Assembly (NCBI GenBank): GCA_003427395.1
Contig: BFEA01000038.1
Location: 2,882,167 to 2,924,668 of the forward strand
Direction of reading: 5' to 3'
DNA length: 42,502 bases
From: Chara braunii
Taxonomy: Eukaryota > Streptophyta > Charophyceae > Charales > Characeae
The notes beneath the pieces are model-generated. The model worked only from the letters and a program-made list of their open reading frames with translations, made no database searches and had not been told where the DNA came from. This document shows positions 1 to 9,918 of this stretch, piece by piece; position 1 is the first letter of the stretch, and each line of letters begins with the position of its first letter. The position numbers and the translations under genes were made by a program.

Positions 1-316
1 CATCAGCATTGCATATACAGACACAACTTCTCTTCTTTACACGAACAGGCACAATGGCTGCTCGTACAGACACACCTTATTCATGACCTACACAACTGCT
101 GGCGAACAGGTAAGTCTTTTGACAATGCCCTTTGCTTCAGGATGTGCCCGTTGGTAGAGAACTTGGACTTTTGACCTGCTTTTCACGTTTCTGAGCCCTG
201 GCGAGATACCCTTTCAGGCTGCTTTACTTTTACATGGCCCACGTTGCTTAGTTACAAGGCCTGAGGCCTACATTGGGTGAAAAAGGCTCTTTCACAATCA
301 ATGAACCAGTAATTAA
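1..316. other. Unannotated flank
   Basis: I recognise no gene, RNA or repeat here. The frames are short and broken. The DNA is ordinary AT/GC-mixed sequence leading to the TAA target site of the next element. Confidence 0.5.
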
Positions 317-738
317 GGGCGTACTCACACTAGCTCTATCTTCGACCACCAGTGCACCCGGGCCTGGCGGCGCCGCTCTACACGCTAAGCTTTGCCCAAC
401 CGCCAGCGGCGCACCTTTTGTCTGCTTTGGCTGGCGCCGCCAGACATTGTGGTCGGGTAGCCCTGAGAGCCTCCGAAATTTTTGTATGAGACAAACTGCT
501 TTTTCTGCAAGGCTAGGTAGGGCTGTGAACTGACGGTTTAAATGTATCTGACCGCATTTACGGCCGGACCTGGATGTATCTGACGATTCTGACCACATTT
601 ACGGCCGCACCTGGATGTATCTGACCGCATTTAATGACGGACCTGGATGTATCTGACCGCATTTACGGCCGGACCTGGATGTATCTGACTGCAATTACGT
701 CCATAAATAAGGAAAAAAGTCCTAGTGTGAGTATGCCC
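317..738. mobile_element. Harbinger-like MITE with TAA target duplication
   Basis: The ends are inverted repeats: the left reads GGGCGTACTCACACTAG and the right, reverse-complemented, GGGCATACTCACACTAG (16 of 17 match). A direct TAA flanks both sides (314-316, 739-741). A 3-bp TWA duplication with GGG-starting ends is typical of PIF/Harbinger non-autonomous elements. There is no transposase. The left half is GC-rich; the right half is a minisatellite. A related element lies at 21545-22770. Confidence 0.75.
541..702. repeat. 32-bp minisatellite inside the MITE
   Basis: About five imperfect copies of a ~32-bp unit with core GGATGTATCTGACCGCATTT followed by ACGGCCGGACCT. They lie just inside the right terminal inverted repeat. 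Diverged units occur at the same position in the related element (22673-22740), so the array is part of the family. Confidence 0.8.
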
Positions 739-741
739 TAA

Positions 742-1076
742 GTGTCTACTCCTGTGCCATGCGAAGGTCATGCTGATGAAGTGCATTGATGAACGGTGCC
801 TCATTCTAGTAGCGACTCTAGAGAGTGCGTTTGGTGGCTTCCAGGCCAGTGTTGGAACCTGTTTGTGCAAATTGGGCTTTTGGGACAGCGGACACCTTTT
901 CCAGCCCCATGCTGCTCCCGACCAATAGTCGAGAGCCGCTTTTCTCTTTTTTTCAGAAAAATATAAGCACAGTAACACAATTGCCACACACACATGCAGC
1001 TGCTAAGAGACATATCCGAGTTTGCCGCATACAATAAGGTTAGAGCTAAGAAACTGCCCCCCTTTGTTCCAAACGA

Positions 1077-1120
<44 letters not shown>

Positions 1121-1145
1121 GAGGAAGGAGCACAGAAACAATAAA
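742..1145. other. Unannotated stretch with a (GAAA)n tract
   Basis: No gene is recognisable. Positions 1075-1122 are a near-perfect GAAA tetranucleotide repeat. The overlapping open frames encode low-complexity Lys/Glu or Ser/Phe and are artefacts. Confidence 0.6.
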
Positions 1146-1462
1146 GATGCTCATACGGGGAGGGGACCGGAGGGGAGGCACAGTGACTGGCCCATCAAAG
1201 AAGCTCGGTCCTGCTGCTACAGGCTGACCCCTGGCAGGTATTGCCCACCTTCTGTAGCAGGTATGACACCTGCTGGTCGGTGCAGCTCCCGCATGTTCCC
1301 TCGTTGGAGGCTTGAGCACAGATGTGGCTGCTACGGGGTTCCCCGTAATACTATAATCATAGTATAATGACAATAAAAAGGGCCTGAAAGGCCGTCCTGT
1401 CCAGATTCGACAGGTAATTGAATTGGTTGGGCTTAAATGAATTAAAAAAAAAAAAAAAAAAA
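1146..1462 (+). mobile_element. 5'-truncated SINE with poly(A) tail
   Basis: It is highly similar, in reverse complement, to the SINE at 3473-3937: the shared blocks run from the GGGGACCGGAGGGGAGGCAC motif to GAATTGGTTGGGCTTAAA. It ends in ~18 A at 1445-1462. The tRNA-like head present in the other copy is absent, as expected for 5' truncation during target-primed reverse transcription. Confidence 0.75.
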
Positions 1463-1524
1463 GAACGAAGGAAAGTAAGGCTTCTGCTCCACAGACTTGA
1501 GAAGTCGATTTTCATTAGCGGGCC

Positions 1525-1599
1525 TACCTTAGTTGGTACACCCATGAACTATTACAATACAAACCTGACTTCAAGTGCACGTGTTTTTTTTTTTTTTTT

Positions 1600-1601
<2 letters not shown>
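1525..1601 (+). mobile_element. tRNA-derived SINE fragment (GTTGGTACACCCATGAAC family)
   Basis: It shares TTAGTTGGTACACCCATGAA and the following bases with copies at 40318-40362 (minus) and 40452-40547 (plus). The segment carries an A-box-like TTAGTTGG; the B-box region is decayed. Confidence 0.5.

Positions 1602-1632
<31 letters not shown>
1602..1632. repeat. (GTT)n microsatellite
   Basis: About ten GTT units follow a T17 run. The Cys-rich open frame read through it is an artefact. Confidence 0.9.
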
Positions 1633-1633
<1 letters not shown>

Positions 1634-1860
1634 GTTGCAAGTGTTATCAACACAGAGTGAAGTAACTCCGGAAAAAAAAAAAACGAGTGAAGTAAACTAT
1701 GAATTTACCTGGGGACGGTCAGTCCAGGCCGTTGGCCCTTGAAAAGAAGAAAAAAGACGACATCCTCTCTTAGGCTTCTAGTCTTTTCAAGTTTTCAACT
1801 CTTTTGTCTGGGTTTTTTTTTTTTTTTTTTTTTTTTTTCCCTACAGGGGGGGGGCTCTGC

Positions 1861-2079
1861 CTGAACCACCAGTACTTGGCCCCGATATTGGCCGTGGGCA
1901 TTTCACGTTAACGGGCCGCGACCTGCGAGCTTCGGGGTACCGGACCAGAAAATGGCCGGAAGCTCCAGCCAAAAGGCAAAAGGAAAACGAAGCGGCGCTC
2001 CCGCGGTTCGGCAAGACTTGGCGCGCAGGGGGCATCAAGGCACGGCATCGATAGCTGCACCATGTATTGGTGGTTTAAG
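1861..2079. mobile_element. MITE of the TTAAACCACC family
   Basis: The left end TGAACCACCAGTACTTGG is the inverted counterpart of the right end CCATGTATTGGTGGTTTAAG, with about four mismatches. The interior is GC-rich. Relatives are at 2286-2485, 24152-24308 and 25942-26043. There is no coding capacity. Confidence 0.6.
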
Positions 2080-2285
2080 GGCTGGAGGCCTACCGGCCCC
2101 TGAATCTTCCTCCTATGAACTATGCAATGTTGTTTTTCCTAGCCTCGGGCACCGGACCCATAATAAAGTTAAATAAACACATTTCCTGTATTAAAAAAAA
2201 AGAAAAAGCAAAGAAAAAAGGGAAGGTGATCCTCGAAGGAAATCGGTGCTACAGCCAAATGAGTTTTTCTCGGAAGTACTCGTGG

Positions 2286-2485
2286 TTTAAACCACCACTC
2301 CATCCGGACCTGTTTTGGCAAACCAAAAGTTGCAGTTCCCCAAGCCAAAAATGTACAGTGCCACCCTAAGAAAAATAATTGTGGTACTCTTCCTCACCGG
2401 AGCCTGGGCACTGTAGATTTTGGCCCGGTACTTGTAGACAAGCAAAATGAAGAACAATGCGGGAGCAGTTGGAGTGGTGGTTTAA
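2286..2485. mobile_element. MITE of the TTAAACCACC family, second copy
   Basis: The ends TTTAAACCACCACTCCA and TGGAGTGGTGGTTTAAG are inverted repeats ~200 bp apart. A further inverted end (AGTACTCGTGGTTTAA) abuts on the left, so two related termini meet head to head at 2286. Confidence 0.65.
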
Positions 2486-2589
2486 GGACCCCTGTTATTC
2501 GTGTGAGTTGCCAGTTGAGCAGGAGGTTGTCTGCACAACCATTAGACAGCAGTGAGGGCATAGTCACTCTAGGGCTTTTCCAACTGTAT

Positions 2590-2790
2590 CCAGCCTATGT
2601 GGCTGAATGGTAAAGCCGTATAACTGTTGATTTAAAAAACACAGCCCCGTGTTGGAACCCTGATGGACTTACTTGAATCGGATGATTAAAAAAAAAAAAA
2701 AAGGCAATTCTGAATTACCTGGGGCCAATCAGTTCGATGATCATACCTCAAGGCCGCCGCCCTTTCAAAGAAAAAAAAAAAAAAAGGTCA
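2590..2790 (+). mobile_element. tRNA-derived SINE (ATGTGGCTGAATGGT family)
   Basis: The A-box-like segment ATGTGGCTGAATGGTAAAGC at ~2597 and the B-box-like GTTGGAACCCTGA at ~2651 are spaced as in a tRNA gene. An A-rich tract follows, then a 3' segment (2706-2790) beginning GAATTACCTGGGGCCAATCA and ending in A14. The same 3' segment occurs at 1701-1750 and 41095-41170. Relatives of the head are at 30183, 40098 and, on the minus strand, 39815-39902. Confidence 0.65.
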
Positions 2791-2812
2791 TATTCAGGGC
2801 AACACGTCTTCA

Positions 2813-2891
2813 TACGAGTATGCTTCGAGACTCCCTGCTGAATGATAGCATTCACTGCGAGAATTGGCGGGAGTCTGGAAGCATACTCGTA
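2813..2891. repeat. Foldback hairpin element
   Basis: The 23-bp arms 2813-2835 and 2869-2891 are inverted complements with a single mismatch (TACGAGTATGCTTC and AGACTCCC in the left arm), around a 33-bp loop. It is either a tiny foldback transposon or the remnant of a MITE. Confidence 0.75.
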
Positions 2892-2904
2892 CGAGGACTG
2901 TTTG

Positions 2905-3462
2905 CCCGCATCAGTGTGGTGTTGTGGGTGCTGTGTGTTGAGTTGGACACTACAGTCTTGCAGCCTTGCAGCCTTGCAGGGGTGGGGTGGATATCACGAC
3001 CGGTACGGTTCCACTTTTGGACACCGTGTCGTGGATGTAGTGGTTAAGAGACTAGGCTCTTGGGGGCAAGGTCGCCGGTTGGCATCCGTGCGTGTGGAGA
3101 GGAGGTCCTAGGCCCTGATGTACAGATCCATGACTACCGTGGATGCTCCCGTGATCTGGCGGGCTGTTCAAAAGCGTGCATAAGTGAGTGGGCGAGGTAC
3201 CAGTGGGGGTCGCGTGCTGATTGAGCGAATTGCGCGAGAATGAAGCCGCGTCCGTGTGGTGTTGTGTGTCGTTGTGTGTTGAGTTGGGCACTGCAGCCTT
3301 ACAGGGGTGGGGCGGATATCACGGCCAGTGTGGTTCCACTTTGGAATACCGTGTCCTGTCTGTAGTGGTTAAGAGACTTGGCTCTTGGGCCCAAGGTCGC
3401 CGGCACCAATCCGTGCGTGGGCGGAGGGGGTCCGAGGTCTTAATGTACAGATCCATGACTAC
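2905..3462. repeat. Tandem pair of a ~330-bp repeat with tRNA-like segment
   Basis: Copies at ~2905-3142 and ~3250-3462 share TGTGTTGAGTTGG, GGGTGG.GGATATCACG, GTGGTTAAGAGACT and TGTACAGATCCATGACTAC. Each holds a tRNA-like stretch (TGTAGTGGTTAAGAGACT followed by GGTCGCCGG..), suggesting a tRNA-derived SINE origin. The second copy was interrupted at its end by the SINE at 3473. Confidence 0.6.
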
Positions 3463-3472
3463 TTGCCATCAT

Positions 3473-3937
3473 TTTTATTATTTACAAAAGCTAATTCTTT
3501 AAGCCCAACCAATTCAATTACCTGTCAAATCTGGACAGGACGGCCCTTCAGGCCTTTTTTATTGTCATTATAGTAATACGGGGAACCCCGTAGCAGCCAC
3601 ATCCGTGCTCAAGCCTCCAACGAGGGAACATGCGGGAGCTGCACCCATGAGCAGGTGTGACGCCTGCTACAGCAGGTGGGCGATACCAGCTAGGGGTCAG
3701 CCGGCAGCATCAGGACCGAGCTTCTTCGATGGGCCAGTCGCCGTGCCTCCCCTCCGGTCCCCTCCCCCTATGAACATCAGCAGTCCCTGCTCAATGCAAC
3801 TCGGGGGGACCAACGACCTATCTCTTGGTGGCGAGCGCCAAGCTTGCCCAGGAAGGTACATGAGGCCAATGGGGATTGAACCCAAGACCTCCTGAATGCC
3901 ACTTGCGTGCCTTACCAACTGAGCTAGGCCGCTGGAT
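3473..3937 (-). mobile_element. Full-length tRNA-derived SINE with 14-bp target duplication
   Basis: The direct repeat CTACTTGCCATCAT is present at 3459-3472 and 3938-3951, exactly flanking the element. Read on the minus strand it starts with a tRNA-like head with A box CCTAGCTCAGTTGGTAAGGC and B box GGGTTCAATCCC, an arrangement that gives an internal Pol III promoter. A ~330-bp body follows, ending GAATTGGTTGGGCTTAAA and an AT-rich tail. The head and target duplication mark it as an LTR-independent retroposon moved in trans by a LINE. The copy at 1146-1462 is truncated and in the opposite orientation. Confidence 0.9.
3870..3937 (-). promoter_or_regulatory. Internal Pol III promoter (tRNA-like A and B boxes)
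   Basis: The A-box-like TAGCTCAGTTGG and B-box-like GGTTCAATCCC sit 35-40 nt apart in the SINE head. The segment does not fold as a complete functional tRNA by eye: the acceptor stem is missing. I call a promoter relic, not a tRNA gene. Confidence 0.65.
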
Positions 3938-4226
3938 CTACTTGCCATCATAACAACTCCTGTGTCACTGAAGAAAAGGGAAAAAAAAAAAGGAAAACAA
4001 GAAGTCTGAAAAGGGAAAAAAGAAAAGAAAAAAGCATGGTCATCTCTGCATTCCAGACTGTGAATGAGATATTCCAAAAATCTCAAGCGAATGGAAAATT
4101 TCAAAAATGACTACTAAGAAGAAGAAGAAGAAAAGACAAATTTTCCTTATGTTATGACTACTTTACATGCAATAGCATCAGAGCTTCAGAAGCCTTTTTT
4201 TTTTTTTTTTTTTTTTTTTTCTGACT

Positions 4227-4967
4227 TCACTGCACCTGACTTCTCTTCCGTTTTGTTGTTTCAAGCTCAAACCGGCCATACAAAATCCCTTTCAACCCTG
4301 CCGCTTCAGCATAATCCTGTTCAAAGTCTGCTTGATCAGACGGCTCATCTTCCTCCCCTGACAGCTCGTCTCCTGGTTCACTGAACTCGGCTGGACCCTC
4401 GCCATCATTTTCCGTCACCTCCATCGCATCATCTGCCATTTCTGAATCTTCTGCGATCTGACGATCTCTGCTATCTGTTGTATGTGCAGTTGGCTGCGGG
4501 TCAGCTGCTGTTGCTACTGCAGCTGCTACAGCGACTTCTGCCTGCTGAGTTGCAAGGGCATCTTGCCCACTTGACCCTTTGTCAAAGCTCTTTCTGGAGT
4601 CCAGTACGGCCGTCGGAGGCGAAGTGGGATTGCTCGGCGGCGTCCTCGTACTGTCCTCCTTGCCCTCATCATGTGCACCAATAACTCCATCCGTCGGCTT
4701 ATCCGAATCGACATTTTCTGCCACTATCTTGCCCTGCGAAGGCCGTTTAGTAGCCTGGCTCCTGTGTCTCTTGAAACCAATCTGACCCCTTAACGCCACT
4801 GGCTTTGGTCTGCTGATTGCGTCCAGCTCAGCAAGTTCAATCAGCCGTAAATTTTTGGCGATCTGCACACACCTATCTTGCTTGCCCGTTTGCTTCAGAG
4901 GGAAATTGCATGTGGAAGCATTATTCGCAAGAGCAAACACGGCAGTGCCTGCAGACATGGCGTACAT
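4227..4967 (-). CDS. Hypothetical acidic protein (246 codons), possible terminal exon or retrocopy
   Basis: I do not recognise the family. This is one of the longest uninterrupted frames in the window. The N-terminal third is neutral (Cys, Arg, Leu-rich). The middle is Ser/Pro/Ala-rich with an Ala-Val run. The last ~80 residues are strongly acidic (EDSEMADDAMEV, GEEDEPSDQADFEQDYAE) before a basic end, KRKRSQVQ. No membrane segment is seen. An in-frame stop lies upstream of the first ATG, so 4967 is a defensible start. Six bases after the stop comes an A22 tract (minus strand), unusually close, so this may be a processed retrocopy. Upstream, the hAT element at 4998 separates the frame from a pyrimidine-rich tract ending in AG, so it may instead be a terminal exon. 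Function unknown. Confidence 0.4.
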   Translation of the reverse strand: MYAMSAGTAVFALANNASTCNFPLKQTGKQDRCVQIAKNLRLIELAELDAISRPKPVALRGQIGFKRHRSQATKRPSQGKIVAENVDSDKPTDGVIGAHDEGKEDSTRTPPSNPTSPPTAVLDSRKSFDKGSSGQDALATQQAEVAVAAAVATAADPQPTAHTTDSRDRQIAEDSEMADDAMEVTENDGEGPAEFSEPGDELSGEEDEPSDQADFEQDYAEAAGLKGILYGRFELETTKRKRSQVQ

Positions 4968-4989
4968 ATTGTCACATGTCTATCAAGTA

Positions 4990-4997
4990 GTATCAAC
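4990..4997. repeat. Left 8-bp target duplication of the hAT element
   Basis: GTATCAAC here is identical to 14675-14682, on the far side of the nested hAT-LINE block. Confidence 0.9.
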
Positions 4998-5106
4998 CAG
5001 TGCTGCAAACTCGGTAGGACCGGGGGGCCCTCCCCCAACCGGAACCGGACCGGTCCTACCGGCCGGTCGACCGGGCCAGTTCCCCCCCGGTTGGCTGTAG
5101 CGCATC

Positions 5107-5107
5107 A

Positions 5108-5144
<37 letters not shown>

Positions 5145-5164
5145 TATTATTATTATTATTAATA

Positions 5165-5207
<43 letters not shown>

Positions 5208-5232
5208 ATTAATATTAATATTATTATTATTA

Positions 5233-5271
<39 letters not shown>

Positions 5272-5284
5272 TATTATTATTTTT
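5107..5284. repeat. (ATT)n microsatellite
   Basis: Nearly pure ATT/TTA trinucleotides with a few AAT phase shifts, inside the hAT element. The other copy has only a short A/T-rich tract here (38692-38720). Confidence 0.95.
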
Positions 5285-6118
5285 AAGCCCAGGGTGTTGT
5301 AGAGGCCAAGGACTAGCCCCACGGTGATCACTGGCAACGGCAGCTGGTGGTTGTCCTGACAGGAAAGGCCACCTTCCCTACCCTTCCCCACGTTAATGCT
5401 CCCAGCGTCGGATTCCACGATAAAACAGTTCTGTTTCCAGAAAGATTTGTCCGTCCGTAATGGAGATTACATTGGTAGGAATATAAGCAGATACATATCC
5501 AGCTTGTGTTTCGATAACAGGTAAAGCAGTCAGACTATCTGCACCAGCTTGGTCTGACATTTTGACAGCTCTTTCTAAAAAACGAGAATGTAGAGAAAAC
5601 ACATCTCCTGGGAAAGCCTCTCGACCTGGTGCTCGTCATAACAATAATGACATTTGTCGATATGCCACTGATTGTATACCTCAGTGTGACCAGCGCTCAG
5701 GACCATCACCCTACCAGTATCGAGGGCATCTTGGACCAGACAGCAGTGACAAGCACCCCCTAACACTATCACCCCCACCCCCCTTTTCAAAGTTTTTGGG
5801 TGGTACCGTCCCTACCCTGCCACTAACATCCCCAGCCCCCTTTTCAAAGTTTTTGGGCGGAAGGTTAATGTTTGCAGAAAGCCAGGTACATTGTTGTCAA
5901 TGTCTGCTGAAGCCCGTGCTTGCTGAAACCCCACCACTAACACACTCACCATAACCCCCCCAATCCCTGACTCCCAACCCCTGAAATACCCCTCCCCCCC
6001 TTCACCCCCCCAAACAACACTTCTCTATTCAAAGTTTTTTTTGCGGATTCGGGGAGATCTTGGCGAGCGCAGTCCAACCATGTTTTCAAAAAATAAAATA
6101 AAATAAAATAATTAAAAT

Positions 6119-6131
6119 TTGACACACTTTT
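6119..6131. repeat. Left target duplication of the LINE
   Basis: TTGACACACTTTT here pairs with TTGACCCACTTTT at 14568-14580 (12 of 13). The second hAT copy reads TTGACCCACTTTT, so the left copy carries the later substitution. Confidence 0.85.
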
Positions 6132-6987
6132 GATGCGGAACCGCGGAATGCGCCGAAGGGGGAGCGTGCAACGCTGCGCTAACGCACTGCCGCCGAAACG
6201 CTCGAGACGGGCGGAACCCGATCGCAAGCGCCCGTGTCAACGCCATCGCAGGTGAGAACGTGGGGCGACGCGAGTGCACGCCAATACGCCCGCGGCAAAG
6301 TGGAGCCGAGCAGGCCGAGCCATTTGGGGGAGTAGGGGAACGGGAGTTGCACCATCGCGGGGGAACTGAAGCCGAATGGAAAGGAAGGCAAGAGCAAGAC
6401 AAGCCATTACCAGAGGAGCAAAGGGAGAAGAGGGGGAAGAAGGGTTGGAAGAAGATTGGCAAGGGAAACGAGGAACGAACGCGAGATAAACCAGAGCATG
6501 GCAGCCGAGAAACGAGCTCGGAAATAGAGGCAACGAAAGTGGAAGATCAGTGAGAGGGGACAACGAAGTGGTAGGGAGGGAAGCAAGACACTACGGGCGT
6601 AACAAGACAACAAAAAAGGTAACAGGGAGGAAGGTAGAGTTAGGGTAGTTAAAGTGCAGAGAGGTAGACGAGAGAGGTTAAATTGCCTCCTCTTTAGGAC
6701 GCAGCCGTACTTTCGGTTTGGTGGGGTGACCTAACGCAAGGGGGGAACGAAATCGGGAGCAGGCATTAGAGTCAAAGTCAAGAAGGGTTTGGCGGAGCGT
6801 CGGGAGGGACGAGAAGAAAACTAAGGAAACAAGTAAAAAACGTAAAACGAAAAATATTAAAAATTAACGCAAAACAAGGGGAGGGGACGAGTAGGGAAGA
6901 TAAGAGTGGGGGAGAAAGAAGCAGATAACAACACGAGGAACAGGTGAGAGGGAGGAAGGGGACCATTCAAAAGAAGGTAGGTCAACC
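6132..6987 (+). promoter_or_regulatory. LINE 5' untranslated region
   Basis: A GC-rich start (6132-6310) is followed by ~650 bp of strongly purine-rich DNA (GAGG/GGAA) with no long frame. Its position between the target duplication and the gag-like ATG implies the internal promoter/5' UTR. I see no specific promoter motif. Confidence 0.55.
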
Positions 6988-7950
6988 ATGGCCGCGTCAT
7001 ACTCCATGGCTGCACAGAGGGCCATGAGCGAGAAGGAGAAAAACGATTTTAGTCGAGGCCAAGTAAGTCAGTCTTCACAAGATACATCACAAGCAACAGC
7101 ATCAGGAGGAGCAGCGGCATTCAAACCATAGGCGTTGGGACAGAGAGCAATGGAATTCCTACTGGAAAAAACGCAAATATCAGCACAAATCAAAGTGACA
7201 AAGGAAACCATAAAAGGGGAAGCCGGGAATATGGAGGAAGTTCATGTGTGGGAATATCCGGAACAGGACATTCCTTCCTTCAACGAACTCTACGAAAGGC
7301 ACGCAGTCCTATTCAATTTCTCCGGCAAAAACCGAGAGCTCTCACTAAGGGCGTTGGAGAATGTAAAAGGGCAAGAGCCTGAGGTCTCCTATCATAAGAG
7401 GGGCAAATTCACGGTGATGATTCTATGTGTTGACCCAAGTTAAGCGCAGTACCTGTTATCCCTGGGCTCACTAAAGTGCAGAGGGGCAGTGGTGACAATC
7501 CAAGCATGGAAACCACTGCGGCCCCCACAGGCCGAAGCATCAAGACATCGCCAAACAATGACGAGGAATCACTTCTGGGTACAGTTTGACAATTTGTCAG
7601 AAGGAATGCACAACTTTGTTCAGAGAAGGCTATCTGACGAATACCCAAACAATCCTGTTATTGACTGGCTCCCAGCCAATCCAGATTTCCTTGCACCCAA
7701 CCACGACTCACGTGTGGCCTGTCTGGAGGTCAAGTCGGGAGCACAGCCAGAATTCCCGGAACAATGACTCTTCCGGAAGAATGAGCAAAGACTCACGATC
7801 TTCGTTTCCACCAAGACAAACCCCCACTGTTTCAAATGTAGGGGAAGAGGCCACTTGGGACCGCAGTGCCCACAGACGAGCGTCGGCAGCAAGCAAGCAC
7901 CGCTGCGACAGTCGATGCTGGCCGAACGCGACAACAAGCCAAGTGTATAG
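6988..7950 (+). pseudogene. LINE ORF1, gag-like, CCHC zinc knuckle
   Basis: Frame 1 can be followed from ATG 6988 to TAG 7948-7950, with in-frame stops at ~7129, 7441 and ~7765. The middle part has the pattern of plant LINE gag proteins: a conserved W-x-P (IQAWKP), then FWVQFDNLSEG, as in DUF4283-type domains. After the third stop a CCHC knuckle is clear: CFKCRGRGHLGPQC (C-X2-C-X4-H-X4-C) at about 7836-7877, for nucleic-acid binding. Normally this protein coats LINE RNA in the RNP. Three stops make the copy inactive. The family call rests on these motifs only. Confidence 0.7.
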
Positions 7951-8024
7951 TACATCAATTCGGCGCAGTACAGGGGATGGATCTTCAACGACAACGTGCA
8001 TATGGGTACTAAAAGGTACCCCTA

Positions 8025-8669
8025 ATGTTAAGCCAGATATATACCCGCCTTTTGACAGCGGGTGGAGGCAGACAGGAACCAAAAGAACTGGAAGAAAAAG
8101 GCACAGGGTTCCTCACGAAGCTAGTGCTTGATGAGACAGCGATGCAGGATGACCAACAGAGACTGCGCACTATGGAAGAACTGCACCAGGTAGGAAAAAC
8201 GGTGGAACAGGCTTTCCTAGAGAATCTGAGAGCCCGGGATCAGCGGCAGAACGGGCAGAACGGGCAGCAGAGTACAAAAGAAAAATCGGAACGGCTCCAA
8301 GGGCAACAGGAACAACAAGGGGAAAACATGGACTGTGAAGAGGAAGGTGAGAAGACCAACTCCAGCTCCAGTTCAGGCACCTCCCTGAAAAGGAAAGCGC
8401 AAGCCAGAGGCTCAGAGGAGATAGAACAACAAAAACAGCAGGGCAAGAGAACGCAGTCAGAGGCCAGAACTCAGTCAAGCGAAAGGAGCCAATCATCTGA
8501 ATCAATCTCATTAGGTACTCAACAAGGACTGGGACCGGAGCAGCAATCGAAAGCTGAATTGAGCAAAATAGAGGGCGAATCAATGGAAAGTACACAGAAA
8601 CAGTCTCAAGAGGCAGTTCGAAAAGAGGGGGAAATAGCAAGCACATCATGTGATCTCACGGGCCAATGA
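8025..8669 (+). CDS. LINE-internal Gln/Glu/Ser-rich ORF (214 aa)
   Basis: An intact frame rich in Gln, Glu, Ser and Lys (QQEQQGENMDCEEEGEK, SSSSSGTSLKRK, QSSERSQSSES), largely disordered with no recognised domain. It lies between the gag-like ORF and the coiled-coil ORF and overlaps the next ATG by 4 bases (ATGA at 8666). It may be the low-complexity linker of ORF1 in a shifted frame rather than a separate protein. Expression is unproven. Confidence 0.4.
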   Translation: MLSQIYTRLLTAGGGRQEPKELEEKGTGFLTKLVLDETAMQDDQQRLRTMEELHQVGKTVEQAFLENLRARDQRQNGQNGQQSTKEKSERLQGQQEQQGENMDCEEEGEKTNSSSSSGTSLKRKAQARGSEEIEQQKQQGKRTQSEARTQSSERSQSSESISLGTQQGLGPEQQSKAELSKIEGESMESTQKQSQEAVRKEGEIASTSCDLTGQ

Positions 8670-9871
8670 CCGAGGAGGAGATAAGGGAGGCAGAGGAAGA
8701 TCAGAGCGATCTCCCAATGGAGGTGGCCTCTTCAGATGAATCAGCAGACGATGGCCGCGAGAAGAGGAGGGAGAGGAGGAGGGAGGAGGGAGAGGAGGAG
8801 GAGGGTGAGGACACGGTGGAACAATTGGTCCAATTTGTTGAGCAGCTGGAATGGGGAAGGAAAATAGAATGTGAAGTGCATTTGGCCCACCACAAACACT
8901 TGCACAATTTGCAGCAGGCCACACAAGCAGCAGGGAACTTCATATCTGAAAACCGCTATGAGTTACTGAAAAGGGAGGAAGAGCTAAACGAGTTCTTTGC
9001 TGCACAATATGCACGGAAGTCCCAGCCCAACAAAAATGAAATCAACATGCAGGAGGAGTATAATAAATGCTTTCAATGGCCAAAGTCCTACCTCCACAGG
9101 GACAGCAAACGCAGCAACAAAAAACGCAAATTACGGACAAAGGCTGACCAGGGCAGCAGGGTGGATCAAACTCAAGACTCACAGGATTAGAGGATGGGGA
9201 CAGAGAAGTTGATAGAGGAAGCCGAGGAGAGCGCCAAGGAAGATCTGCAGAGACAAGCCGCTATTCTGGAAGCCCAAGTCAATATCCTGAAGGACCAGAA
9301 CCGTGAATTTGAGGAGGCAACGATCAACCTGCAAAAAATAGCACAGGGTCAGCAAAGAGAAATCGAAGCAGCGGCGAGACTGGACGGGAAGAATGGGGCG
9401 AAGCAAAGAGTAGTCCTCCCGTGTCGCTGGAACGAGAAGCACTCCATCTGGGAGGTTGCAATCCATCACTCGCTCCAGCTCATCAGCATGAAGGTGAGTG
9501 CCTGCACGAAGAAAGACTTCCGGAACTTGATAGCCGAGAATCTACCCACCAGGGTGCACGTCCTGGGAAGTATGGAATCCGCAGCAGAAGGTGGGGACTC
9601 CGGGAGTGGGAACTTGGCAGTGGATATCAGGTCGATACTGCTGGTCCTGCAAGAAGCGGTAGTATTGAAGGGCGACCTGGTCTGGATGCCGTGGCAGGTC
9701 GTAGAGACCATACCATACGGCCTACTGGGAGGGGAGGTAACAACGGAATGGGTAGCCAAAAGCACGGCCATCGCAGTAAAAATGGAAGCCTTTGCATGGA
9801 AGACGGAGTTCTTGGAAAGCAAGATTGAGCCGGTCTCCACAAGGATAGACTTGGCGTCACTCGGTTCCTGA
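8666..9871 (+). pseudogene. LINE-internal acidic and coiled-coil ORF, one in-frame stop
   Basis: A single frame running 8666-9871, broken by one TAG at 9188-9190. The first part is acidic and charged (MTEEEIREAEEDQSD; RREEGEEEEGED), then a helical segment. After the stop comes a heptad-like stretch (LQRQAAILEAQVNILKDQN), suggesting a coiled coil of ~50 residues, then a folded-looking C-terminal part (VVLPCRWNEKHSIWEVAIHH ... LVWMPWQVVETIPYG). Coiled coils are common in LINE ORF1 proteins, where they trimerise, but I recognise no named domain. It ends 48 bp before the endonuclease ATG. Confidence 0.45.
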
Positions 9872-9918
9872 ATCCTTAAACCAATGTTGAAGGCTCCTAA
9901 AACCAGGATCTAGCGACT

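Noticed and set aside
541-702. CRISPR-like array
   Set aside because: The repeats are contiguous, diverged minisatellite units without unique spacers, within a eukaryotic MITE.
3870-3937. Genuine tRNA gene
   Set aside because: A and B boxes are good, but no acceptor stem is complete, and the segment is the head of a SINE with exact target duplications.
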